A stretch of DNA of 64,000 nucleotides, from positions 2,418,001-2,482,000 of the forward strand of contig NZ_AP012331.1 of assembly GCF_001042635.1 (NCBI RefSeq), given 5' to 3'. How positions within the stretch are numbered: position 1 is the first letter of the stretch; each line of letters begins with the position of its first letter. Positions 34,165 through 42,800 of this stretch are shown piece by piece. The notes beneath the pieces were generated by a model. The model searched no databases and was not told the origin of the DNA. It saw only the letters and a program-made list of their open reading frames with translations. Position numbers and translations under genes: made by a program. This DNA comes from Bifidobacterium scardovii JCM 12489 = DSM 13734. Its GTDB lineage: Bacteria > Actinomycetota > Actinomycetes > Actinomycetales > Bifidobacteriaceae.

Positions 34165-35070
34165 CTAGTGCAGCAGACCGGCGGCCCGCATGCCGTTTTC
34201 CACGCGGGAGAACTCCTCCGGGCCGGGACCGACGTTCGGCAGGCGCATGCTCGTATCGTCGAGCACGCCACGCACCCGCAGCGCCGCCTTGGCCATCACC
34301 GCCTGGAAGCCGTTGCCGTTCATCGATTCGACCAGCGGCGCAAGCTGCACGGCGATGCGCTGCGCCTCGCGGATGTCGCCACGGTCGAACGCCGCGGCGA
34401 GGTCGCGCATCGGGCCGGCCGCGGCATGGGCGATCACCGAGATGATGCCGACCGCGCCGACGGACAGGAACGGCAGGAACAGGCCGTCGTCGCCCGAGTA
34501 CCAGGTCAGCCCGGTCTCCATGCGCTTGCGCACCGCGCCGGCGATGTCGCCGGTGGCGTCCTTGACCGCCTTGACATGGCCGAGTTCGGCCATGCGGCAG
34601 TAAGTCTCCAGCTGGATGTGCACGCCGGTGCGGCCGGGCACATCGTAGATGATGATCGGCTTGTCGGCCGATTCGTCCACCGCCTTGTAGTGGCGGTACA
34701 CGCCCTCCTGCGAGGGGCGGGAGTAATAGGGCGCGACGACGAGCACCGCGTCGGCGCCCGCCTCCTGCGTCTGTTCGACCATGCGCACGGTGTGCGCGGT
34801 ATCGTTGGATCCGGCGCCCGAGATGATCGGCACGTCGACCGCCTCGCGCACCGCCGTGACGAGCTCCACCTTCTCATCCATGTGCGTGGTCGGCGATTCG
34901 CCGGTGGTGCCGTTGACCACCAAGCCGTCCGCGCCGTCGGCGACCAGCTGCCTGGCGACCTTCTGGGCGGCCTCGAAATCGACGGAGCCATCGGTCTTCA
35001 TCGGCGTGATCATGGCTGGCAGGATACGCCCGAACGGGGCCGGATCAAGAAGATGCATAGCGTCACTCAT
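34165..35070 (-). CDS. dapA: 4-hydroxy-tetrahydrodipicolinate synthase
   Basis: A 301-residue class I aldolase that condenses pyruvate with aspartate semialdehyde in lysine/diaminopimelate synthesis. Landmarks: NGTTGESPT near residue 53, YYSRPSQEGVYRHY with the catalytic Tyr near residue 120, IYDVPGRTG, and the Schiff-base Lys in VKAVKDATGD near residue 170. No Shine-Dalgarno sequence precedes the ATG at 35070 (GTGATAT touches it), so it may be leaderless; a second ATG lies four codons in. It follows dapB by 180 bp, and rnj follows it. Confidence 0.95.
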   Translation of the reverse strand: MSDAMHLLDPAPFGRILPAMITPMKTDGSVDFEAAQKVARQLVADGADGLVVNGTTGESPTTHMDEKVELVTAVREAVDVPIISGAGSNDTAHTVRMVEQTQEAGADAVLVVAPYYSRPSQEGVYRHYKAVDESADKPIIIYDVPGRTGVHIQLETYCRMAELGHVKAVKDATGDIAGAVRKRMETGLTWYSGDDGLFLPFLSVGAVGIISVIAHAAAGPMRDLAAAFDRGDIREAQRIAVQLAPLVESMNGNGFQAVMAKAALRVRGVLDDTSMRLPNVGPGPEEFSRVENGMRAAGLLH

Positions 35071-35250
35071 ATATCACAAGGTACTTCGCGGTCGGGACGC
35101 CTTGCGCCCGGGCGGGCTTCCGGGCGCATCGCATCCCCGTTGCGCCCGGCGCCGCCGCGCCCGGCCGCCTTGATCCGACCGTCCGGGAGTGCCGTTCGTG
35201 AGCGTTGTTCAGGAACATCGTTCAGGAATGTCGTCCGGAAGCGTCCGGAA

Positions 35251-36006
35251 TCACAGGTCGAGGAACTTGTCCAATCCGACAGTGAGCCCCGCGTGGCCTC
35301 CGGCGGCGATCTTGCGCACCGCCAGCAGCACGCCGGGCATGAAGGAGATGCGGTCGAAGCTGTCGGCGCGAATGGTCAGCTGCTCCCCCGCATTGCCGAG
35401 CAGCACCTCCTCGTGCGCGTTGAGGCCGCGCAACCGCACCGCGTGCACGTGCACGCCGTCGATCACCTGGCCGCGGGAGCCGCCGTCGGTTTCGGTGGCG
35501 TCGGGCATGGCGCCGAGGCCCGCCGCGCGGCGCGCTTCGGCGATGCCGTGCGCGGTGTGGATCGCGGTGCCGGAAGGCGCGTCGACCTTGTTCGGGTGGT
35601 GCAGTTCGACGACTTCCGCCGATTCGAAGTACGGGGCGGCAACGGTGGCGAAATAGTCGGCCAGCACCGCGGAGATCGCGAAGTTGGGCGCGATGAACAC
35701 GGCCTGGTCCGCACGCGGCGCGTCGGCCAGCGCGGCCGTGACGCGCGCGAGCTTGTCGTCGGTCCAGCCGGTGGTGCCGACCACCACGTCGACGCCCTGC
35801 CCGATCAGCGCAAGCACGTTGTCCAACGCGACGGTCGGCACGGTGAACTCGACCGCCACGTCGGTGTTCCCGGGCGTGATCGCGGCCAGATCGTCGCCGG
35901 CGTCCAGGGCCAGCGCCAAGTCCATATCATCGGCCCCGTTGACCGCCTCGACCACGTGGGAGCCCATGCGCCCCTTGGCGCCGACCACCGATACCTTGAT
36001 GCTCAT
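35251..36006 (-). CDS. dapB: 4-hydroxy-tetrahydrodipicolinate reductase
   Basis: A 251-residue NAD(P)H-dependent reductase, the step after DapA. The nucleotide-binding GAKGRMG is at the N-terminus, VGTTGWTDD and APNFAISAV lie in the middle, and the substrate region ELHHPNKVDAPSGTA holds the catalytic His pair and Lys. ATG at 36006 is preferred to the GTG one codon upstream since AGGAGGA is 7 bases away. dapB and dapA are adjacent on the same strand but 180 bp apart, so they may be separate transcripts. Confidence 0.96.
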   Translation of the reverse strand: MSIKVSVVGAKGRMGSHVVEAVNGADDMDLALALDAGDDLAAITPGNTDVAVEFTVPTVALDNVLALIGQGVDVVVGTTGWTDDKLARVTAALADAPRADQAVFIAPNFAISAVLADYFATVAAPYFESAEVVELHHPNKVDAPSGTAIHTAHGIAEARRAAGLGAMPDATETDGGSRGQVIDGVHVHAVRLRGLNAHEEVLLGNAGEQLTIRADSFDRISFMPGVLLAVRKIAAGGHAGLTVGLDKFLDL

Positions 36007-36210
36007 CACTCATTCCTCCTGTTGTGGGCGGCCGCCGCGGCCGGCGGTCCTCCCGGCGGGCGCGGCGGCGCATGCCGTTCCATCCATTCCCGAGCCTAGC
36101 ACCTGACCCGCGCGATGCGGGCGCCCATATCACCGCCGCGGCGCCGCGCGGCCCGCCGGCGGCGCCGGAGACCGTACGGCATCGCGGCGGATCGGCGCGC
36201 CCGGCGCCGG

Positions 36211-37551
36211 CTAGCGCCGTCTGCGGGCCAGGAACCAGCCGAGCAGGGCGAGCGGTATCGCGCAGGCGACGGCGACGCACGGAATCAGCATGCTGGAGTG
36301 CGGCCCCGCCGCATCGAGCACCGTTCCGGCGACGGTCGAGCCGAACGACGCGCCGACCGAGCCGGCGGTGGTCAGCCACGACAGCCCCTCGGTCAGCGAG
36401 CGCGCCGGCACGGTGCCCTTGACGATGAGGTTGCCGGTGGCGAACAGCGGCGACACGCACAGGCCGAACAGCACCTCCAGGCATCCCAACAGCAGGAATT
36501 GGTCCATGGCGAGCCGGAACAGCACGAATCCGACGGACAGCAGCGCCAGGAACACGACCATATGGCGCCAATGGGATCCCTTCATCTCGCGCGATCCGAA
36601 GATGACGGCGCCGATGCACGATCCGACGGCGAACATGGCCAGCTGCAGGCCGAGCCACTGCTCGGCGCCGGCGGCCTTCATCGTCGCGGTCATCGACACG
36701 TCGAACGCGGTGAAGCTCATGTTGAACACGACGAACACGATCATCAGGGGCATGATGCCCGGATAGAGCAGCACGTTCGTCGCCTTGGGCCCGGGCGAGC
36801 GCAGCTGACGCAGCGTCATCCGGTCGGCTTCGCCATCGACGGGGCCGGCGGGGGCGCCGGAAGCGGTGCCGGTCCGTTCGGCCGAGACGTCGACGGGCTC
36901 CAGCACGGGCGGCTGGGTGCGCTTGAGCGAGAAGAACACCGCCCCGCCGAGGCCGCAGGCAACCGTCGGCACGAGCAGCTGCGCCACCGGGTGCACCGAT
37001 GTGGCGAGGAATGCGGCGAGGATCGGTCCCAGAATGAACACGACCTCGTCGATTGCGGCCTCCAGCGCATATGCGGTGTTGAGCAGCGCCGCATTGTCCG
37101 GGCCGCGCAGCGCGTACGCCCATCGGGTGCGCACCAGCGCGCCGAAGGAGAACTGGGTCGCCCCCATCAGGATCGCCAGCGCGAAGAGCGTCGGAATCGG
37201 CACGCGCATCAGTGCCCCGAACGCCAGCGCCAGCATGGAGGCCACCTGCACGGTCAGCGCGACCGCCCCGACGCGGCGCTGCCCGAACCGGTCGAACAGC
37301 CGGGCGTAGAACGGGGTGACGATGGCCGCCGCGAGGATATAGCTGGCGCTCATCGTGCCGGCGACGGTCCAGTTGTCGTAGAGGTGGTTGAGCGCCAGCA
37401 CGATGCCGAGCCCCATCATGGACATCGGCAGGCGCGCCACCGCGCCGGACAGGCAGAACGCCTTCGCGCCGGTGACCCGGAACAGTTGGGCGTAGGGGGA
37501 GGCGGCGGCCCGCGCATCCGTCGGGGAACCCACCTTGCTCGCCTTGCTCAT
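36211..37551 (-). CDS. major facilitator superfamily transporter
   Basis: A 446-residue membrane protein with about 12 hydrophobic segments in two groups of six, split by a polar loop (about residues 212-245, rich in Pro, Thr, Ala). The loop between helices 2 and 3 has FDRFGQRRVG, the MFS signature. Substrate unknown; topology resembles proton-driven drug or sugar exporters. GAGGAGA precedes the ATG. Its start overlaps the stop of the upstream acetyltransferase by four bases (ATGA), so the pair is translationally coupled. Confidence 0.87.
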   Translation of the reverse strand: MSKASKVGSPTDARAAASPYAQLFRVTGAKAFCLSGAVARLPMSMMGLGIVLALNHLYDNWTVAGTMSASYILAAAIVTPFYARLFDRFGQRRVGAVALTVQVASMLALAFGALMRVPIPTLFALAILMGATQFSFGALVRTRWAYALRGPDNAALLNTAYALEAAIDEVVFILGPILAAFLATSVHPVAQLLVPTVACGLGGAVFFSLKRTQPPVLEPVDVSAERTGTASGAPAGPVDGEADRMTLRQLRSPGPKATNVLLYPGIMPLMIVFVVFNMSFTAFDVSMTATMKAAGAEQWLGLQLAMFAVGSCIGAVIFGSREMKGSHWRHMVVFLALLSVGFVLFRLAMDQFLLLGCLEVLFGLCVSPLFATGNLIVKGTVPARSLTEGLSWLTTAGSVGASFGSTVAGTVLDAAGPHSSMLIPCVAVACAIPLALLGWFLARRRR

Positions 37552-38285
37552 CGTGTCTCCTCGGATCCGGCGCCGGCCCGCGGCCGGTCATATCGTTCCG
37601 GTTCCGCCGCGTATATGTAGAGGTCGTCCTCGTCGCCGTCTTCGGGGTGGTCGGCCGCCAGCCGCGTCAGCACGCGTTGCATGCCGTGATGATCGTAGAA
37701 TCCGACGTCGCAGCTGGAATCCGTGTGCAGATAGTACCGTTCCACGCCGCAGCCGGCGAAGTACCGGTTCACCCGGCGCCACAGCGATCCGCCGACACCA
37801 TGGCCTCGGGCCGCGCCGGCGACCAGGAACAGCTCGATCTCCGCCTGCGCGGTGTCGTTGATGGAGATACGCTCCTCGAGCGTTTCCTCGAGCCGATGCC
37901 ACCGCTCCGTTTCGTGCAACGCCTGCGCGCCGATCGGGGCGCCGTGCTCCAAACGCGCGTTGACGGCGGCAAGCTCCGCGCCGGTCTGGGGGAACGCCGC
38001 CGGCCTGCCGGCCACGCGCGCCAGCGTGACGCCCATGAACCGGCCGTCGCGTTCGGCGATGTCGGCCCGGGTGGCGGGTTCCAGATAATGCAGCACGAAA
38101 TGGCGTGACAGCAGCGGCGAGCTCGGCGTCCCGGCCGCGCTGCTGCAATGCCCCCAAGTCTGTTCGAACGCCTCGGTCACGGCATCCACGTCCGCCCATG
38201 TCATGGGGCGATAGGTGACTCCGGCGATGGTCGTGGCGGCGTCTGCGGTGGCCGTCCCGGCGCCGGCGTATGCGTGCGCAACCAT
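37548..38285 (-). CDS. GNAT-family N-acetyltransferase, coupled to an MFS transporter
   Basis: A 245-residue acetyltransferase. The acetyl-CoA-binding motif is LFLVAGAARGHGVGGSLWRRV near residue 162; YRPMTWADVDAV near residue 25 is the typical first strand-helix, and HTDSSCDVGFYDHHGM the C-terminal part. ATG at 38285 has TAAGGAG 8 bases upstream; the open frame 41 codons further up has none. It ends in a four-base overlap with the MFS gene start. Such a pair suggests modification and export of a small molecule, perhaps detoxification (inference). Confidence 0.83.
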   Translation of the reverse strand: MVAHAYAGAGTATADAATTIAGVTYRPMTWADVDAVTEAFEQTWGHCSSAAGTPSSPLLSRHFVLHYLEPATRADIAERDGRFMGVTLARVAGRPAAFPQTGAELAAVNARLEHGAPIGAQALHETERWHRLEETLEERISINDTAQAEIELFLVAGAARGHGVGGSLWRRVNRYFAGCGVERYYLHTDSSCDVGFYDHHGMQRVLTRLAADHPEDGDEDDLYIYAAEPERYDRPRAGAGSEETR

Positions 38286-38420
38286 GTTGCGATGCTCCTT
38301 ACTGTTGTTGCGTCCCGCATGTGTGCCCGCCCACACTTGCACCAAGGGTCGCGGCTCACCCGCCGCAACGACGCGCGCGAAGCGTTTTCCATTCGCGTGC
38401 GACCGCACGGCACGGCGCGG

Positions 38421-41400
38421 TCAGTCGTTGTCGGACTGTTTGGGGATACCGGAGCTCAACTCGGCAAGGATCTCCTGTTCGGTTTTCGCGCGGGCCGTCA
38501 GCTCGCGCGCGCCCTCATCGGGCTCACTCAGATAGTAGAGGGTGGCGTCGATACTGTCCAGCGGCACGTTTTCGATGACCGACAGCAGCAGCCGGTACCA
38601 GTCGAGCTGCACCAGCTTGTCTTCGATGTCCCGTGCCGTTCGCGGCTTGCGGCCGGTTTTCCAGTCGACGATGGTGAACCGCTTCGCCGTGTCGCCCGCG
38701 TCGAGCCCGCCGTAGAAGACCGCGTCGAGCTTGCCGTTGACGATGGTGTTCCCCAGTTGCGGGATCGCGACGACAAGCTGACGTTCCGCCCATGCCGGGC
38801 GGCGCGACGCCCACCTCGACGAGACCAGACGCCGCTGCCACGCGAGCAGTTGCCGGGGCTCGCCGTCGAGGGGCTCGCCGGCCGCCGCCGCGGCCTCGCG
38901 CGCGTCGAGATCGGCGATCATGGATTCGCGCGACGGCACGCCGGCACCCGTCGGCCCCATCGTCGCGGCATCGTCCGCGGCGCCGGCTGACACGACCGCA
39001 TCCGCCACCTCGCCGCCGCCAAACGCGGTGATGAATTGCTCGGCCCACGCGTGGAAGATCGTGCCGGCTTCGGCGGACGGCGACGCGACATGCGGGATCG
39101 GCCGGACAAGCCCCCTCCACAAGGCGCGCGCGTCGCGCTCGTTCAGGTGACCGGCCCGGGCCTGCAGCGACGTGACGTTCTGGCGCCCGCCGGACAGCAG
39201 GCGTTCCGCCTGCCGGCGCACGCGCGCGTCGAGATCGCGGGCGTCGCCGTCCGGCCACGGCATGAGGTCGGGATCGTTCACCAGCAGCTGGGCTCGAGCA
39301 AGTAGCGACTCCTTCGCCGGCAGCACGGGCGTGGCGTTCGCGAGCGATGGCCCGCCGCTTCCCTCAGGCTCGCCAGCGTCGTTTCGATCCGTGTCGGGCG
39401 CGACCGCGCCGGACCCCATACCGGACGTATCGGGGCCCGAGCCGGGGCTCGCCTCGGTCCGTGCCTGCGCACCGGGCAGGCCCATGGCCCCGACTCCCCC
39501 GATCAGCTTGCCGAGCACGCTTGCGGAAAGCGATGCCGGCCACGGCAGGCTCGTCTCCTCGGGCTGCGGTTCGAGCGGCTCCCGCCATGCGGCCTCTACC
39601 ACGGCGCTCTCGTAATCGCCGGCCCGTTCGCCGGCGAAGAACCCGTCCGGCCTGTCGGCGCCAGCCTCATCCAAGGATCGCGGGGCTGACGGCAACGTGG
39701 ACGGCGAGGTCGTCGGCTCCGGCGCCGAGGCCGGACGGGTTGCGGCGCCGCCCGAAGCCTGGGCGTCACCGTCGTCGCGCCGCCCGTTCACGGCGACGAC
39801 GTCGGCGCGGTGGCATAACGAGTCGCGCACTTCGTCCCAGAACACCGACGGCTTGGACGCATTGGGCTTGCGCCCGCCCCGCTCCAGCAGCGGCCTCGGG
39901 TCCCGGTCCTCGGTCGGGTACTTGCTGTAGGTGAGCAGCGCATCATAACGGGCGCGGGTCAGCGCCACGTAGGCGAGCCGCCGCTCGTCGGCAAGCAGGC
40001 GGCGGCCGTATTCCTCACCCTGCGTCAGATACCAGCCGTCCGGGTCGACGGCATCCATATCGTCGCCGATGTCCTTGCCGCGCATGTCGCCGTAGATCTC
40101 ATCGTCGATCACCTCGACGTCGTCGAGCATCGTCAACGCATGCAGCGGATCATCATGCGGCGCCGCATCGTGCGGGAACCTCGGCAGGATGCCCGCGTCC
40201 ACGCGCACCGGCACCGGCACGGCGGCCGGATCGTCCAGCCATGTGGCGACGTCCGTGTGGTATTCGGGCGGAATCCATGCGCCTTCCGGCGTCATGCCGC
40301 CCGCATGGTCGGCATCCGCCGTGATCTTCAGCCCGCTCTGATTGCTGGGGAAGGTGCCGGCCGCCATGCCGGCGACCACCACCGCGTCCCATTCGAGGCC
40401 CTTGGACTGGTGAATGGTCATCAGCACCACATCGGCCGGGGTATCGGGAGCGGCCGCGGACTCCTCATCCACGGATCCGAGCGAATCGACCCATGCCATG
40501 AACCCGCGCAGGGTCGGGGTGGCCCCTTCGACGATCTCGCGCGCGTACGTGTCCACCAGCGCGATGATCGCGTCCGTGCCGGATCGCGCCGCGGTCGGAT
40601 TCACCGGCTGGTCCGGGTGCTCGATCGCCTGCGCGACGATCATGTCGATGTCGAGGCCCAGCTCCTCGACCGCGGTCCGCACCACATCGTTCAGAGGATG
40701 GTTCGCCACGGCCTGCACACGGCGGATCATCCGACCCGCCCGCACGATGGCATCCGCCGCCGCGCCGGCGATCGCCCCGCGCCGCAGGAGATCGGCCAGA
40801 TCCTTGCGCGCGAGCAGGTCGGCGAGATACACCGCGTGCGGCACCTGATCCCGGTATTCCCTGACGATGGCGGCCTGACGCGCCTCATCGGCAGCCCCGA
40901 CACCTCCATCGGCATCGGCACCGCCACCGGCATCGATCAGCCCGGCTTCCGCGAGCGCGCGGTAGCGATACGCCGTGTCCAATCGTTCGGCGAGATCCGC
41001 CAATGCGGTCAGATCGGCCGACCGCAGTCCGAATCTCGGCGTGGCGAGCAGCCGCATCAGCGCGTTCGAATCGGTATGGTCGGCCACGGCGTGCATCAGG
41101 GCGAGCAGGTCGCGCACGTCGGGGCGTTCGAGCAGCGCCGAATACCCCACCACCAGCGTGGACAACCCGGCGCGTTCCAGTCCCCGGGCGAACTGTGCCA
41201 TATGGGTCTTGCCGCGGAACAGCACCGCCACATGGGGGCGGATGTCCTTGGCTCCGCCCGCACGCTGCCGCTCCGTCGGCGTGTAGCGCGCGATCGCCTG
41301 CTTGGCGAAGCGGGCGACCGCGTCGATCTCCTGGCCGAACGTGGTCAGTCCAAGCACGCCGATGGTGCCCTCCGGCGCATCGTCCAGCGTGGTGAGCTCA

Positions 41401-42800
41401 GCCACATCGACCTCGCGCATAAGCGAGCTGCCGGCGCGTCGCGGCGGCACGCGCAGGGGCCCGGTCAGGTGGTTGGCGGCCTCGAGCACGATGCGCGAGT
41501 TGCGTCGCGTCACGCTGAGCGGGAAGGGCCTTGTACCCTCGGCCATGCCGAAATCGCGCTGGAACATGCGGAACGCGCCGGGACTGGCGCCTCGCCACGC
41601 ATAAATCGACTGGAACGGGTCTCCGACCGCGTTCACCGCCGAGCGGAGCGCGCGTCCGGTCCGCGCCGGATTCGCGCCGCCCGTCGGGCCCGTGCCATCA
41701 CCGGCCAAGTCCGCGCCGCCGTCGTTCGGGGCCGTGCCAACGGACTGGACCGTGACAACGGACTGGGCCACGCCGGCGGACGAGACCACGCCGGCGGACG
41801 GATCCGCGTCTTCCTCCCGCTGCGCATGGAACAAGGCCGCCAGCACCATCGCCTGCGTGGTGGAGGTGTCCTGATATTCGTCGAGCAGCACATGCGTGTA
41901 ACGGCGGCGGTATCGTTCCCCGATGGAGGGGAACCGTGTGACCAGCTGATACGCGGCAATCGTGAAATCGCTGAATTCCGCCATGTTCTGCCGGCGTTTC
42001 TCCCGTTCGTACTCGGCGACCAGCGTCATCAGCGTTTCGCGCCGACGGACCACGTCGCGCAGCGCCGAACAGCGGTAGACGCACAGATCGTGCAGTGCGG
42101 CGCGGTATTCGGCCTGCTTGGCCGCATATTGCCTGTCCGTGTCATTTTTGTTGCGTTTCGGGGCCTTCGTCTTCGGCTCCTCCCCGGGCACCTCCGCATC
42201 GCCGATCGCCACGTCGAGCTGTGCGATGAACGCGGCGTCCCACTGGCGGATGCGGGCGATCGCCTCGTCGATGGTGACGGTCCGCCCGCCGATCATCGCG
42301 TTGCCGATCGCATGCGACAGGGCGAGCACCTTGCCGACGACGGTGCGGAACGAACCGAAATCGTCGTCGAACAGCAGATCCATATGCCGGTCGATCACGG
42401 TGGCCGCCAGCTGCGTCGCCCCGGCGTCGCTCAGCGGCTGCGTGTTCTGGTCGAATCCGACGAGCAGGCCGTACTGCCGCACGATCGACTGGAAGAACGC
42501 GTCGTATGTGGACACCTCGGGCTTGAGGAACGCGCTGCGCCCGCTCCCCCGATCGTGGTCGGACACGGCCGAGGACACGCGCGACAGCAGCTCGGACGCG
42601 GCCTTGCGCGTAAAGGTCAGCCCGAGGATGCGTTCCGGGGGCACGCCCTGCTCGATCAGGCCGATGATGCGACGGGTCATCGTATACGTCTTGCCGCTGC
42701 CGGCGCCGGCGACGACCAGTACATCGCCGCCGACCGGCGCGCCGATGACCGCCGCCTGCTCGGGGCTGTCGGTGAATGCCGGAGTGCCTTTGCCGTTCAT
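38421..42800 (-). CDS. adnB: UvrD-type helicase with C-terminal RecB-like nuclease (AdnB-like subunit)
   Basis: A 1459-residue helicase-nuclease. Walker A AGAGSGKT lies near residue 34, LGLTFTRKAA near 65, Walker B LLDEYQDT near 307, motif III-like DPFQSIYAWRG near 395 and HQSKGLEWDAVVVAG near 795. The C-terminal nuclease has GTIFHAWAEQF near 1250 and LDAVFYGGL...FTIVDWKTG near 1380 (D and D-x-K of PD-(D/E)XK), then QLDWYRLLL. Between the Walker B and the SIYAWRG motif is an extra low-complexity stretch of about 60 residues. Order (adnA then adnB, four-base ATGA overlap) and domain plan match the actinobacterial AdnAB double-strand-break resection motor, in which AdnB is the lead motor. The gene is larger than mycobacterial AdnB, with a long Ala/Gly/Pro linker before the nuclease. 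Confidence 0.85.
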   Translation of the reverse strand: MNGKGTPAFTDSPEQAAVIGAPVGGDVLVVAGAGSGKTYTMTRRIIGLIEQGVPPERILGLTFTRKAASELLSRVSSAVSDHDRGSGRSAFLKPEVSTYDAFFQSIVRQYGLLVGFDQNTQPLSDAGATQLAATVIDRHMDLLFDDDFGSFRTVVGKVLALSHAIGNAMIGGRTVTIDEAIARIRQWDAAFIAQLDVAIGDAEVPGEEPKTKAPKRNKNDTDRQYAAKQAEYRAALHDLCVYRCSALRDVVRRRETLMTLVAEYEREKRRQNMAEFSDFTIAAYQLVTRFPSIGERYRRRYTHVLLDEYQDTSTTQAMVLAALFHAQREEDADPSAGVVSSAGVAQSVVTVQSVGTAPNDGGADLAGDGTGPTGGANPARTGRALRSAVNAVGDPFQSIYAWRGASPGAFRMFQRDFGMAEGTRPFPLSVTRRNSRIVLEAANHLTGPLRVPPRRAGSSLMREVDVAELTTLDDAPEGTIGVLGLTTFGQEIDAVARFAKQAIARYTPTERQRAGGAKDIRPHVAVLFRGKTHMAQFARGLERAGLSTLVVGYSALLERPDVRDLLALMHAVADHTDSNALMRLLATPRFGLRSADLTALADLAERLDTAYRYRALAEAGLIDAGGGADADGGVGAADEARQAAIVREYRDQVPHAVYLADLLARKDLADLLRRGAIAGAAADAIVRAGRMIRRVQAVANHPLNDVVRTAVEELGLDIDMIVAQAIEHPDQPVNPTAARSGTDAIIALVDTYAREIVEGATPTLRGFMAWVDSLGSVDEESAAAPDTPADVVLMTIHQSKGLEWDAVVVAGMAAGTFPSNQSGLKITADADHAGGMTPEGAWIPPEYHTDVATWLDDPAAVPVPVRVDAGILPRFPHDAAPHDDPLHALTMLDDVEVIDDEIYGDMRGKDIGDDMDAVDPDGWYLTQGEEYGRRLLADERRLAYVALTRARYDALLTYSKYPTEDRDPRPLLERGGRKPNASKPSVFWDEVRDSLCHRADVVAVNGRRDDGDAQASGGAATRPASAPEPTTSPSTLPSAPRSLDEAGADRPDGFFAGERAGDYESAVVEAAWREPLEPQPEETSLPWPASLSASVLGKLIGGVGAMGLPGAQARTEASPGSGPDTSGMGSGAVAPDTDRNDAGEPEGSGGPSLANATPVLPAKESLLARAQLLVNDPDLMPWPDGDARDLDARVRRQAERLLSGGRQNVTSLQARAGHLNERDARALWRGLVRPIPHVASPSAEAGTIFHAWAEQFITAFGGGEVADAVVSAGAADDAATMGPTGAGVPSRESMIADLDAREAAAAAGEPLDGEPRQLLAWQRRLVSSRWASRRPAWAERQLVVAIPQLGNTIVNGKLDAVFYGGLDAGDTAKRFTIVDWKTGRKPRTARDIEDKLVQLDWYRLLLSVIENVPLDSIDATLYYLSEPDEGARELTARAKTEQEILAELSSGIPKQSDND

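Noticed and set aside
29076..34445. 1789-codon plus-strand open frame across pepN and rnj
   Set aside because: It covers two firmly identified minus-strand genes and their terminator, and has the composition typical of antisense shadow frames. No ribosome-binding site or domain was seen.
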